From NCBI RefSeq assembly GCF_026183895.1, contig NZ_JAPFQI010000001.1, forward strand, positions 711,510 through 775,509: 64,000 nt of DNA, given 5' to 3'. Each line of letters begins with the position of its first letter. The stretch's first letter is position 1. The position numbers and the translations under genes were made by a program. The notes below the pieces were generated by a model. That model did no database searches, was not told the origin of the DNA, and saw only the letters and a program-made list of their open reading frames with translations. The DNA comes from Sabulicella glaciei (lineage in GTDB: Bacteria; Pseudomonadota; Alphaproteobacteria; Acetobacterales; Acetobacteraceae). Shown here piece by piece: positions 9,138 to 19,416 of this stretch.

Positions 9138-10282
9138 AGGTCCACGATTTCCCCGGCATCGGGGACGCGCGGGTTGTTGGCGGGCGACCCGGAGGCGAGC
9201 GCCTGTTCCGCCATGGTCGGCACCAACGCGTTCCAGCGCGCTTCCTCGATGCCCCAGGCGGCCGGGCTCGGCACCTCCAGCTCACGGTTCAGGGCGCGCA
9301 ATTCCTCGAGCAGCCGGGAGCCGGCGACCTGGTCGGCATCGGCACCCGAGGCGACGCCCATGCAGCGTGCCGCCTCCGCGTACCGGGGCAGCGCCGAGTT
9401 CAGGCCGAACTCGGTCACGGCCGGCAGCAGCATCGCGTTGGACAGGCCGTGCGGGACGTGGAAATGCGCACCGATGGGGCGCGACATGCCATGGACCAGC
9501 GCGACCGATGCGTTGGAAAAGGCCAACCCCGCCAGGGTCGCGCCCAGCATCATGTCCTCGCGCGCCTTTGCGTCGTCCGGCCGCCGCCACACGTCGCGCA
9601 GGCGCGGGCCGATGAGGCGCATCGCTTCCCGCGCGTACATGTCGCTCACCGGGTTGGCGCGGCGGGAAACGAAGGCCTCCAGCGCATGCGTCAGGCTGTC
9701 GATGCCCGTGTCAGCGGTGATACGAGAGGGCACCGTGAAGGTCAGTTCGTAATCCACGATGGCCGCGAGCGGCAGCGCGCCCAGCCCGGCGATCAGCATC
9801 TTCTCGTCGCGCTCGGCATCGGTGATGACCGTGAAGCGGGTTGCCTCGCTGCCCGTGCCCGCCGTGGTGGGAACACACACGATGGGCAGCGCCCCGCGAT
9901 CGGCGGCGAAGGGCACCTTGAACTCACGCATCCTGGCGCCTTCGGGCGCCGCGGCGAGGATCGCCATGGCTTTGGCCGTGTCCATCGGGCTGCCGCCGCC
10001 GAAGCCCACGAGCACGTCAAAGCGCCCGTCGCGCAGCAGCGCCGCGCCCGCCTCCACCACCGTATCGGTCGGGTCGGGCACGGTGTCGCTGAAGACCTCC
10101 GGCGCCAGTCCGGCCGCGCGCAGCGGGGTCAGCAGCTTGTCCACGGTCCCGGAGCGGACCATCCAGGGATCGGTCACCACCAGCGGCCGGGTCAGGCCAA
10201 GCTGACGCAGCAGGTCGCCGGCGCGCGAAAGGCTTCCGCCGCCTACCAGCATCTGGCGGGGGGCGACGATGGCAGTGGTCAT
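9113..10282 (-). CDS. Iron-containing alcohol dehydrogenase
   Basis: 389-aa group III (Fe-ADH) NAD(P)-dependent dehydrogenase, oxidising or reducing an alcohol/aldehyde in the cytoplasm. [11 protein letters not shown] (about residue 95) is the nucleotide-binding signature. Metal ligands are visible in [14 protein letters not shown] and in [17 protein letters not shown]. The ATG overlaps the stop of the upstream ABC ATPase gene by 4 bp (ATGA), so it is the last gene of the importer operon; the extra 39 codons open upstream lie inside that gene and are not used. Its place suggests it handles the alcohol or aldehyde left after amide hydrolysis by the operon's hydrolases. That role is inference. 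Confidence 0.9.
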   Translation of the reverse strand: MTTAIVAPRQMLVGGGSLSRAGDLLRQLGLTRPLVVTDPWMVRSGTVDKLLTPLRAAGLAPEVFSDTVPDPTDTVVEAGAALLRDGRFDVLVGFGGGSPMDTAKAMAILAAAPEGARMREFKVPFAADRGALPIVCVPTTAGTGSEATRFTVITDAERDEKMLIAGLGALPLAAIVDYELTFTVPSRITADTGIDSLTHALEAFVSRRANPVSDMYAREAMRLIGPRLRDVWRRPDDAKAREDMMLGATLAGLAFSNASVALVHGMSRPIGAHFHVPHGLSNAMLLPAVTEFGLNSALPRYAEAARCMGVASGADADQVAGSRLLEELRALNRELEVPSPAAWGIEEARWNALVPTMAEQALASGSPANNPRVPDAGEIVDLYGRAFRG

Positions 10283-11330
10283 AGCGTTCCCTGTCTCCGT
10301 CCCGCCTCGGCGAAGAGGGCGAGGCGGCGGGCCGCATTCGGCGCGAGGCCGCCCGAAAAGTCCAGCCCGGCGGGCGGAAGCTCGTCGCGGAAATGGCACG
10401 CCACGCCGTCTTCCAGCGGCGGGTCCTCCTTGGCGCAGATCTCCTGCGCGAAGGGACAGCGCGTGCGGAAGCGGCAGCCCGAGGGCGGGTTCAGCGGCGA
10501 AGGCAGGTCGCCGCCCAGCGGCACGATGCGGCCGCGCCGTGTCGGGTCCGGGTGTGGGATCGCCGCAAGCAGGGCGCGTGTGTAGGGGTGGCGCGGGTTG
10601 CGGAACAGCTCGTTCTTCTCCGCCACCTCGACGATGCGGCCGAGATACATCACCGCCACCCGGTCGGCGACGTGCTTCACGACAGCTAGGTCATGCGCGA
10701 TGAACAGGTAGGCGAGACCAAGCCGCCGCTGCAGATCGCGCAGCAGGTTCACCACCTGCGCCTGGATGGAAACGTCGAGTGCCGAAACCGGTTCGTCGCA
10801 CACCACGAGGTCCGGACCGGCCGCCAGTGCCCGGGCGATGCCGATGCGCTGCCGCTGCCCGCCGGAGAACTCATGCCCGTAGCGGGCGGCGTGATAGGGT
10901 GCGAGGCCGACCAGGGAGAGAAGCTCTTCCACACGGGCCTTGCGGCTGCGCCCGTCGCCGATGCCGTGCACCTCCAGCGGCTCGCGCAGCGTCTCCGCCA
11001 CGGTCAGGCGCGGGTTAAGAGAGGCATAAGGGTCCTGGAACACGATCTGCGCGCGGCGGCGGAAGGCGCGCAGCGCTGCGCGGTCCAGCGTGGTGATGTC
11101 CACGCCCTCGAAGCGCACGTGGCCGGCGCTGGGCTCGATCAACCTCAGGACCAGCCGCGCCGTGGTGCTCTTGCCGCATCCCGACTCGCCGACCAGCGCC
11201 AGCGTTTCGCCCTTCCTGACCGAGAAGGAAACGCCGTCCACGGCGCGCACCGTGCCGATCGTCTTGGCGCGGATGAGGCCCTGGCGGACCGGGTAGTGCT
11301 TGGCGATGCCTTCGGCTTCCAGCAACGCCG

Positions 11331-11334
<4 letters not shown>
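10279..11334 (-). CDS. Oligopeptide/dipeptide-type ABC transporter ATPase (DppF-like)
   Basis: 351-aa cytoplasmic ATPase of an Opp/Dpp-family importer. Walker A is GESGCGKST (about residue 45), the signature is [12 protein letters not shown] and Walker B is [13 protein letters not shown]. The C-terminal Opp/Dpp extension has the cysteine-rich [14 protein letters not shown] element typical of the family. It overlaps the other ATPase gene by 4 bp upstream and the alcohol dehydrogenase by 4 bp downstream. Together with the DppD-like ATPase it energises the two permeases encoded further up the operon. The substrate cannot be read from the sequence, and Opp/Dpp systems carry much besides peptides. 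Confidence 0.93.
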
Positions 11335-12313
<979 letters not shown>

Positions 12314-12317
<4 letters not shown>

Positions 12318-13747
12318 AGCCACTTGAAGGTCGGCGCCGCGATGCGATCCACGGGCCGATGCGCCCAATCATGGTTCGGGGCATTGCCGACCACGCGCTT
12401 CTGCGCCTCCGCGAGATGGGCGGCCGCCTGCTCGAAATCGATGGTCAGCACCTTGCCGTCGCCCACCACCTTCTCGCCATCCACGTAGACATCCTTCACT
12501 GCACGGTCGCCGGCGGCATAGATCAGGCTGCGCACGGGATCGTGGCGCGGCTGCATCCGGGGGTGGGCCGCGTCCACCAGCACGATATCGGCGCGGCAGC
12601 CGGGCGAAAGACGCCCGATATCGTCGCGTCCCAGCGCGCGCGCGCCGCCGACCGTGGCGGCGTCAAACACGTCCGTCGTGCTCATGGTGCGCGGATTGCC
12701 CGCCTGGGTGCGCGCCAGGTAAGCGACGAGACGCAGCTCATCCAGCATGTTGTGCGGGTAGGTGTCGGTGCCGATGCCAAGGTTGACGCCGCCGCGCCGG
12801 TAGCGTCCGAAATCCTTCAGCGTGATGCCCCGCCGGGCGAAGACGGTCGGGCAATGCGCGACCGTGGTCCCCGTCTCGGCCAGAATGCCGAGGTCGCTGT
12901 CGGTGTGCCACGGCGTCGAGGGATGGTCGTCCAGAAAGATGCCGTGGCCGATGATCGCCTTCTCGTCCAGCAATCCCATTTCGTGCAGCCATTGGATGGG
13001 CGTGAACCCGTGACGGCGGGTGATCTCATGGAACTCCACCACCGATTGCGCCGCGTGGATCTGCCAGGAGATGCCGCGCGCCCGCGCCTCGGCCCGGCTG
13101 TCGCGCAGGAGTTCAGGCGAGCATGTGTCGATCTGCGCGGGGCAGGCCATGCCGAACAGGCGGCCGGACGGATGCTGCTCCGCCCGCTGGATGAGGGTGA
13201 AGGCCTCGTCCATCGCCTTCACGCCGGCCTTCTCGTCCCATTCGTATTCGACGACGTGACCGTTCTTGGTGAACCAGCGCGCCGAGCGGAACATGGGGGC
13301 GATGCAGACCCGCATTCCCGCCTCGGCCAGGAGGTCCAGCCAGCCGGGATGCGCGACGGATAGGTCGGCGAGGGTCGTGACGCCCGACAGCAGCAATTCC
13401 GACAGGGCGACGCGTACGCAATCCGGCACCGCCTCCGAGTCCGCACGGAAGATCGGCATGAACTCGTAGAGCGAGGAGTTGTAGAGGCCGGTCGAGCCGA
13501 TCTCGTCGAGCAGCCCCTTGTTCATCGGCTCGCTGCTCGGGTGGGAATGGATGTTGACGAGGCCGGGCATGACCATCAGCCCGGCCCCGTCGATCTCCGT
13601 GTCCGCCGGCCCGTCATACCCCCGCCCGACGAAGCGGATCACCCCGTCCTCGAAGGCGAGGTCCGCGTCCGGCATGTAGGCGTGCCGCTTCTCGGACGCG
13701 TCCCAGGCGACGATGAGTTCCGCGTTGCGGATGAGGGTGACGGGCAT
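12314..13747 (-). CDS. TRZ/ATZ/guanine-deaminase-type amidohydrolase
   Basis: 477-aa metal-dependent hydrolase of the cytosine/guanine deaminase-like branch, acting on ring C-N bonds in the cytoplasm. Metal ligands: VNIHSH (H67, H69), a His in WQIHAAQS, a His in [11 protein letters not shown] and the Asp in [10 protein letters not shown]. The start is the ATG at 13747 behind GAGGTAA; the open frame continues much further upstream only as a shadow inside the substrate-binding gene. It sits between the receptor gene (5 bp gap) and the two ATPase genes (4 bp overlap). A deaminase placed inside an importer operon suggests that the imported compound, or its hydrolysis product, is an N-heterocycle or amidine. 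That is inference; related enzymes also act on S-adenosylhomocysteine or s-triazines. Confidence 0.85.
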
Positions 13748-13752
13748 GGCGG

Positions 13753-15360
13753 TTACCTCACGGTCCGGATGTCGAGGCCCTTGTAGATCCCCGCCCCGTA
13801 GAGCCCATGGGCGCGGGCGCCCTGGATGCGGTTGGAGGCGAAGAGGTTGAGCTGGGTCCGCGCTACGGTGAGCCACGGCGCCTGCTCGGCCAGCTGGCGC
13901 TGGATCAGCGCGGCGTAGCGCGCGCGCTCCTCGGGCTGCAGGGCCGAGCGGCCCGCTTCCAGCCACTGGTCGGTCTGCGGGTCCGCCCAGTTCATGCGGT
14001 TCGGCGTGGGCCGGTTGCGGCTGTGCCAGTAGAGGTTCAGCGCGTCCGTCGCCGAGACGTAGGGGTAGGACAGGAAGAAGGCGTCGAACTCCTGCGTCGC
14101 CAGCCGCCCCCAGGCGACGGTCGCATCGAAGAGCTGGATGCGCATCTCGATCCCGACCTGCCGCAAAGCCTGCTGGATGATCTCGCCCATGCGCTGGTTG
14201 TCGAGGGTGTTGATAGCATAGAGCAGGAAGGTCGCGCGCTGCCCGTCCTTCACCCGGACCCCGTCTGGCCCGGCGCGCCAACCCGCTTCCTCCAGCGTGC
14301 GGATCGCGGCGGCACGGTCGAAGGCCGGGACCATGCGGTCGGATTCCGCGTCGTAGTCAGCGGCATTGGGGTTGACGATGTTGCGGGCGGCCTCGGCCTG
14401 CCCGGCCCAGACGGCCCGCACCAGTGCGTTGCGGTCCACCGCCATGTGGACGGCGCGGCGGATGGCGATGTCGTTCACCACGGGCTTGTCCACCTTGAAG
14501 CCCATGAACACGTCCCAGAAGTAGTTGGGCTGGCGCAGCCGCTGCACTGTGGGCACGCGCGACAGCGGCTCGACGAAGGCCGCAGGGATGTATTGCGTCA
14601 GATCGGCCTGGCTGGCCTGGAGCGCGGCGACGCGCGACGCCGCCTCGGGGATCACGCGCCAGGTCACGCGCTCGAGATGCGCCGGCCCGCGGTTCTGGTA
14701 GAAATCAGGCCCCCAGCGATAGTTCTGGTGGCGGTTCAGGACCAGCTCGTTGCGCGGGGTCCAGCTGCCCCAACAGAAGGGACCGGTGCCGTTGAAGCCC
14801 TGCACGCCGAAATTGTCGCCCAGGCGCTCCACCGTGGCAGGATCGATCGCTGAGGCAAAGAACAGCGTCAGCTGCGACAGCAGCTCGCCGAAGGGGCGGT
14901 TCAACTCGTAGCGCAGCGTGTGGTCGTCCACCGCGCTGATCTCCTTCACGTCGCCGGCGCGCCAGGCAACGGGCGAGGTGATGCGCGGCTGGGTGCGGCC
15001 AATCCAGCGGTTGAGGCTGAAGGCCATATCTCGCGCCGTGAAGGGCTTGCCGTCGCAGAAGGTGACGTTGCGCCGCAGGTGGAAGGTGTAGACGAGGCCG
15101 TCCTGCGAAACCTCCCAGCGCTCGGCGAGGAGCGGCCGGATGGTTCGCATGTCGAAATCCATCGCGACCAGCGTGTCGGACAGCATGGTCATCACCTCGC
15201 CGGTGGCGAGGGCGGTGGAGCGGTGCGGATCGTACCGGTCGGCGTCGATCTCCCGCATGATGACGATCTGGTTGCGCGCCGGCGCCTGGGCCTGCGCGAT
15301 GCCGCCAAGGCCAATGGCGGCAAGCCCGGCCAGGGTGGCGCGTCGAAGCATCGCTCTCAT
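13753..15360 (-). CDS. ABC transporter substrate-binding protein, family 5 (Opp/Dpp type)
   Basis: 535-aa periplasmic receptor of the importer. A signal peptide (MRAMLRRATLAGLAAIGLG, cleavage probably after AQA near residue 25) precedes the SBP_bac_5 fold: LAERWEVSQDGLVYTFHLR, then the family hallmark KPFTARDMAFSLNR and GTGPFCWGSW. The length is normal for the family. M4 is an alternative start. The gene follows the two permease genes after a 20 bp gap and precedes the amidohydrolase by 5 bp. The receptor sets specificity, but I cannot assign a ligand. Confidence 0.92.
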   Translation of the reverse strand: MRAMLRRATLAGLAAIGLGGIAQAQAPARNQIVIMREIDADRYDPHRSTALATGEVMTMLSDTLVAMDFDMRTIRPLLAERWEVSQDGLVYTFHLRRNVTFCDGKPFTARDMAFSLNRWIGRTQPRITSPVAWRAGDVKEISAVDDHTLRYELNRPFGELLSQLTLFFASAIDPATVERLGDNFGVQGFNGTGPFCWGSWTPRNELVLNRHQNYRWGPDFYQNRGPAHLERVTWRVIPEAASRVAALQASQADLTQYIPAAFVEPLSRVPTVQRLRQPNYFWDVFMGFKVDKPVVNDIAIRRAVHMAVDRNALVRAVWAGQAEAARNIVNPNAADYDAESDRMVPAFDRAAAIRTLEEAGWRAGPDGVRVKDGQRATFLLYAINTLDNQRMGEIIQQALRQVGIEMRIQLFDATVAWGRLATQEFDAFFLSYPYVSATDALNLYWHSRNRPTPNRMNWADPQTDQWLEAGRSALQPEERARYAALIQRQLAEQAPWLTVARTQLNLFASNRIQGARAHGLYGAGIYKGLDIRTVR

Positions 15361-15380
15361 CTCTTGGTCTCCCTGCGGAT

Positions 15381-16247
15381 TCAGATTCTGAGCCGGGGGT
15401 CGAGCGCGTCGCGCAGCGCATCCCCCAGAAGGTTGAAGGCCAGCACGATCACGAAAATGCCAACCGATGGGATCACGCTGATATGCGGCGCGATGAAAAG
15501 GAAGTTCCGCCCCTGCGCCGCCATCGCCCCAAGCTCCGCGAGCGGCGGTTGCGCGCCAAGCCCCAGGAAGGACAGCGCCGAGCCGAGCAGGATCACCTGC
15601 CCGAGCCGCAAGGTGGAAAAGACGAAGATCGCGGAAAGGCAGTTGGGCGCAAGGTGTCGCCAGATCAGCCGGGCGTCGCTCATGCCGATGGCCCGCGCAG
15701 CCTCGATGTAATCAAGCCCCATGACCACGAGGGCCGAGCCGCGCACGATGCGCGCCATCAGTGGGATGGTGGCGATGGAAAGGGCGATCACCACGCTCGT
15801 CTCGCCGGGCCCGAAGATGGCGGCGAGGGCCAGGCCGAACAGGATGGCCGGGAAGGACAGGAGGATGTCCATCAGCCGCATCAGCGTGCCGTCGGCGCGG
15901 CGGTAATAGGCGGCGCAGAACCCGACCACCGCGCCGATCACGCCGCCGAAGATCAGCGAGGCGAGGCCCATGGCCAGCGTCACGCGCAGCCCGTAGAGCA
16001 TGCGCGCGAGGATGTCCCTGCCCTGCCCATCCGTGCCGAGCCAGTAGGTCTCGTTCGGGGGCTGCATGATCGCCAGCAGGTCCGTCTCGTACGGGTCGCG
16101 CGGCGAGATCCAGGGCGCCAGCAGCGCGGTGAGCAGGATCAGCACCACGAGGACGAGGCTGATGGTGCCGCCGACGTCGCGCATCAGCATCCGCAGCACG
16201 GAGGGCTTGCGCGGCGCCTCGATCGCGGTCGTCACGATGGCGCTCAC
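15381..16247 (-). CDS. Opp/Dpp-type ABC transporter permease (DppC-like)
   Basis: 288-aa inner-membrane permease. A cytoplasmic N-terminus leads into a first membrane helix (ISLVLVVLILLTALLAPW), then the DppC hallmark YWLGTDGQGRDILARMLYG and the permease loop EAARAIGMSDARLIWRHLAPN, which contacts the ATPases; about six helices in all. The start overlaps the stop of the DppB-like gene by 4 bp. It forms the channel with that protein. Confidence 0.93.
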   Translation of the reverse strand: MSAIVTTAIEAPRKPSVLRMLMRDVGGTISLVLVVLILLTALLAPWISPRDPYETDLLAIMQPPNETYWLGTDGQGRDILARMLYGLRVTLAMGLASLIFGGVIGAVVGFCAAYYRRADGTLMRLMDILLSFPAILFGLALAAIFGPGETSVVIALSIATIPLMARIVRGSALVVMGLDYIEAARAIGMSDARLIWRHLAPNCLSAIFVFSTLRLGQVILLGSALSFLGLGAQPPLAELGAMAAQGRNFLFIAPHISVIPSVGIFVIVLAFNLLGDALRDALDPRLRI

Positions 16248-17185
16248 GACTGGCGCACCCGCGGGTCGAGCGCCCCGTAGAGCAGGTCGACGATGAGGTT
16301 GATCACGATGAAGCCCGCCGAAAGGACGATGATGGTGCCCTGCGCCATCGGGAAGTCAGAGGACAGGATCGCGCCCACCGCGAGCCGTCCGACGCCAGGC
16401 CAGGAAAAGATCGTCTCCGTCACCACCGCGCCGCCAAGCAGGAAGCCGATCTGCAGCCCGATCAGGGTGACGACCGGGATCAGCGCGTTCCGCAGCGCGT
16501 GGCGCCGCACGACGATGCCTTCGCTGAGTCCCTTGGCGCGGGCCGTCCGCACATGTTCGGCAGAGAGCGCGTCCACCACGGCGGTGCGGGTCATGCGCGC
16601 GACGGGACCGACGAAGACCCCGCCCAGGGTGATGGCAGGCAGGATCACCGCCTTGATGCCGTCCAGCGTCCAGAGCGGTCCGCCGCGCCCCGTGAAGGGC
16701 AGGAGCTGCCACTGGAAGCCCACCAGCCAGATCAGCAGTAGCCCGAGGAAGAACACCGGCACCGACACGCCGGCCACGCTGAAGGCCATCACGATGCGAT
16801 CGATGAAGGAGCCGCGCCAGTAGGCTGCCACCGTGCCCATCGCGATGCCGAGCGGGATGGACCAGACCAGCGACGCGAACATCAGCTCCAGCGTCGGCCC
16901 GATCGTGCTGCCCAGCTCCTGGCTGACCGGCACGTTGTTGATGATGGACACACCGAGGTCGCCCTGGGCGAGGCGGGCGACATAGAGAACGAACTGCTTC
17001 CAGATCGGCTCGTCCAGCCCCAGTTCGGTGCGGATCGCGGCCACAACTTCGGCGGTGGCCTGGGGGCCGGCCCGCACGGTGGCCGGGTCGGTCGGCACCA
17101 CCTGCATCAGCAGGAAGCCGATCAGCAGCACGCCGAACAGGACCGGCAGGGCAAGGAGGAGGCGCTGGGCGGCGTGGCGGAGCAT
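16244..17185 (-). CDS. Opp/Dpp-type ABC transporter permease (DppB-like)
   Basis: 313-aa inner-membrane permease and partner of the DppC-like protein. The N-terminal helix (LLLALPVLFGVLLIGFLLM) is followed by the family element VPTDPATVRAG and a long periplasmic loop. The ATPase-contact loop is near VRTARAKGLSEGIVVRRHALRN. The ATG shares its A with the stop of the upstream YtcJ-type gene (TGATG), and its own stop overlaps the DppC-like start by 4 bp. Confidence 0.93.
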   Translation of the reverse strand: MLRHAAQRLLLALPVLFGVLLIGFLLMQVVPTDPATVRAGPQATAEVVAAIRTELGLDEPIWKQFVLYVARLAQGDLGVSIINNVPVSQELGSTIGPTLELMFASLVWSIPLGIAMGTVAAYWRGSFIDRIVMAFSVAGVSVPVFFLGLLLIWLVGFQWQLLPFTGRGGPLWTLDGIKAVILPAITLGGVFVGPVARMTRTAVVDALSAEHVRTARAKGLSEGIVVRRHALRNALIPVVTLIGLQIGFLLGGAVVTETIFSWPGVGRLAVGAILSSDFPMAQGTIIVLSAGFIVINLIVDLLYGALDPRVRQS

Positions 17186-18786
17186 CAGCCCATCTCCCCG
17201 TGCCGGTCATGGATCACGGCGCCGCCGCGCAGCGTCAGGTCGCAGCGCGCAGCAAGGATCTCCGCCGGATCGGCCACCAGGATGTCGCGGTCCAGCACGG
17301 CAATGTCGGCATCCATCCCAGGCTCCAGCGTGCCGCGGCTGCCTTCCGCGAAGGTGCTGTAGGCACCGCACCAGCTATAGGCGTGCAGCGCCTCCTCGAT
17401 CGTCAGGCGCTCCTCGGGCCCCATGACGCGGCCCTGCGCGGTTTCGCGCGTGACCATGACATGAAGGTTGCCGAACGGGTCCACGTTGGACACCGGGCTG
17501 TCGCTGCTGGCGCTCGGATGCTGGCCCTCCTCCATCCAGGTCTTCATCGGATAGGCGCGCAGGGCGCGCTCGGGGCCGAGCACCTTCAGATAGGTTTCGC
17601 CGAACTCCCGCATGAAGACAGGCTGGGGCACGGGCAGGATGCCGCGCGCCTTCATGCGGCGTCGCTGGTCCCGTGTCACGAAGCCGCAATGCTCGACGCG
17701 ATGGCGGCGCTCCGGCGTCGCGCCGGCTTCCTCCATGGCGGAAAGAACCTGCTCGATTGCCGCGTCGCCAATGGCGTGGATGTCGAGCTGCCAGCCCTGA
17801 CCATGATAGCGCGAGAGAAGGTCGCGCATCTTCGCGTCGGGGAAGGTGAAGACCCCGGTGCCGCCGGGCAAATAGGGGTCGAAGAAGGCGGCGGTCAGCC
17901 CGCCCGCGCTGCCGTCGGCGAAGACCTTCACCGCGCCGTAGCGCAGCATCTCCTCCGCGTCGCCGCCGGGGAGCCACGGGCGGAGGCCGGATTCCCATGC
18001 CTCCGCGGCGATGCCTTCCGGGTTGCCGGCCAGGACCATCCACATGCGCTGCACGACCCGCGCACGCCGATAGGCGGCCAGCTCGGCCATGCCGCCGGAC
18101 ATGCCGACGTTCATGTCGGTGGCAGATGCGAAGCCAAGCGAGGCGAGGTGTTGGCCAGCCGCCTCGATCGCCTCGGCCATGACGGCTTCATCCGGGGCGG
18201 GCATGGCGTGCTTCACCAGGCCCATGGCGCGTTCCTGGATGAGGCCGGTGAGCCGCCCCTTCTCGCGTACGATGACGCCGCCCTCCGGGTCCGGCGTGTT
18301 GTGACCGATGCCGGCAAGGCGCAGCGCGGCGCTGTTGGCCACGCCCATATGGCCGCAGGTCCGGGTGATGAAGACCGGATGGTCCGGCACGGCCGCGTCC
18401 AGCTCGGCCACGTCGGGATGGCGATTGATGTCGAGAGCCGTGTGGTCGTAGCCGGTGCCGAGCACCCATTGCCCCTTGGGCGTCCGCGCCGCGGCTTCGC
18501 GCAGGCGCGTCAGCACCTCGTCGAGCGAACGCACCTCCTCTGCGCGGAGGCGGACCTGCCGCAGTCCCAGGCCGAAGGGGAGGAGGTGCATATGCGCCTC
18601 GTTGAAGGCCGGGATCAGCAGCCTCCCGCCGAGATCCACCACCTTGGTGTCCGGTCCCGCCAGTTCGCGCGACCCGCCAAGCGCCACCACCTTGCCCCCG
18701 GCGACCGCGACGCCATCGGCGATGCCGCCCGCGAGACCACGAAACACCTTGCCGTTGGTGAAAAGAATCTCTGCTTGCACGCACAC
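17185..18786 (-). CDS. YtcJ-type amidohydrolase (amidohydrolase family 3)
   Basis: 533-aa metal-dependent hydrolase, first gene of the importer operon. Ligands fit the family: NEAHMHL near residue 65, LDIHAIGDAAIE, RVEHCGFV and the Asp in ASSDSPVSNVDP. YtcJ-like enzymes hydrolyse amides or formamides of varied small molecules. It probably starts at the GTG at 18786 (AGGGGT lies just upstream); a second GTG two codons in is possible. A candidate promoter lies 20-50 bp upstream and a strong hairpin separates it from the thioesterase gene, so transcription of the importer operon probably begins here. Two unrelated hydrolases (this one and the TRZ/ATZ type) in one operon suggest sequential ring or amide opening of one imported compound; inference. 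Confidence 0.86.
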   Translation of the reverse strand: MCVQAEILFTNGKVFRGLAGGIADGVAVAGGKVVALGGSRELAGPDTKVVDLGGRLLIPAFNEAHMHLLPFGLGLRQVRLRAEEVRSLDEVLTRLREAAARTPKGQWVLGTGYDHTALDINRHPDVAELDAAVPDHPVFITRTCGHMGVANSAALRLAGIGHNTPDPEGGVIVREKGRLTGLIQERAMGLVKHAMPAPDEAVMAEAIEAAGQHLASLGFASATDMNVGMSGGMAELAAYRRARVVQRMWMVLAGNPEGIAAEAWESGLRPWLPGGDAEEMLRYGAVKVFADGSAGGLTAAFFDPYLPGGTGVFTFPDAKMRDLLSRYHGQGWQLDIHAIGDAAIEQVLSAMEEAGATPERRHRVEHCGFVTRDQRRRMKARGILPVPQPVFMREFGETYLKVLGPERALRAYPMKTWMEEGQHPSASSDSPVSNVDPFGNLHVMVTRETAQGRVMGPEERLTIEEALHAYSWCGAYSTFAEGSRGTLEPGMDADIAVLDRDILVADPAEILAARCDLTLRGGAVIHDRHGEMG

Positions 18787-18806
18787 CCCTGTTCCCGGAC
18801 GGCTGA

Positions 18807-18835
18807 ATGGTCATGCGATGATGAAGCCGCGTCAA
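18807..18835 (-). promoter_or_regulatory. Candidate sigma-70-type promoter of the importer/amidohydrolase operon
   Basis: Read on the minus strand: TTGACG (18835-18830), a 17-base spacer, then GACCAT (18812-18807; three of six matches to TATAAT). It lies about 20 bp ahead of the GTG of the YtcJ-type gene, giving a short leader that includes AGGGGT. The same layout (TTGACG, 17 bases, poor -10 ending in AT) recurs at 48143-48171. Not tested. Confidence 0.35.
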
Positions 18836-18872
18836 CTCTTGCGACATGTCAGCGCGGGGAAACGTAATCCAT

Positions 18873-18914
18873 CCTGCCTTCGCAACGGGCCGCGCTGCCC
18901 GCGCGGAAGGCAGG
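18873..18914 (-). terminator. Hairpin after the thioesterase gene, possible terminator
   Basis: Perfect 9-bp inverted repeat CCTGCCTTC (18873-18881) / GAAGGCAGG (18906-18914), with a further CCGCG/CGCGG pair inside the 24-base loop. It lies 4 bases past the thioesterase stop on the minus strand and ahead of the candidate promoter. There is no T-run after the stem, so it may terminate weakly or only protect a 3' end. Confidence 0.4.
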
Positions 18915-18918
18915 GCGA

Positions 18919-19416
18919 TCAGCCGCGACGGCGGCTGAGAGCCAGGCGCTGCGGCGGGGCGCCCGTCGCCGTGGATGCTAGACGCTGGCGCAGCGCCTCC
19001 GGCCATGGGGTGACGCGGCGGCGCTCGAGATCCACGCAAAGGTAGAGCACCTCATGCGCGCTCGCGGTCCAGCCTTCCTCCCAATGGAACATGCGGTGCC
19101 GGACGAGGAGCCGCTTCTCGTCGACGGCGAGAACCTCGCTCTCCGCTCCGATCGGCATGCCTTCCGTCATCTCGCGCTGATAGTCGAGCCAGGCTTCGGC
19201 AGCGAAGGTGCCGAGGCCGGATTCGCGCAGCGCCGTGCCCAGGCCGAGATGCGGCCAGAGCCGGTCGGTCTGGGCGTCGTAGGCGACGAGGTAATAGCCC
19301 ATGTTCAGGTGGCGATACCCGTCCACCCATTCGGGCTTCACCCGCGCGAGGGGCTGGCGCCACCGGAAGACCCCATCCTCGACCTCCGGGACGGGGCCGT
19401 CCTCAATGAATGTCAT
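18919..19416 (-). CDS. Hot-dog-fold thioesterase family protein
   Basis: 165-aa acyl-CoA thioesterase of the 4-hydroxybenzoyl-CoA thioesterase fold. The N-terminal part reads VKPEWVDGYRHLNMGYYLVAYD, the pattern in which these enzymes normally have D-x-N-GHMN; here the central Asn-Gly-His is replaced by Gly-Tyr-Arg-His. The second half (MFHWEEGWTASAHEVLYLCVDLERRRVTPWPEAL) matches thioesterases linked to carnitine/betaine metabolism. The start overlaps the end of the RraA-like gene by 14 bp, so the two are one transcript. The substrate is not predictable. Confidence 0.8.
   Translation of the reverse strand: MTFIEDGPVPEVEDGVFRWRQPLARVKPEWVDGYRHLNMGYYLVAYDAQTDRLWPHLGLGTALRESGLGTFAAEAWLDYQREMTEGMPIGAESEVLAVDEKRLLVRHRMFHWEEGWTASAHEVLYLCVDLERRRVTPWPEALRQRLASTATGAPPQRLALSRRRG

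Noticed and set aside
13748-14281. N-terminal extension of the TRZ/ATZ-type hydrolase
   Set aside because: These codons lie in the substrate-binding gene in another frame; the real start has a Shine-Dalgarno site 5 bp after that gene's stop.
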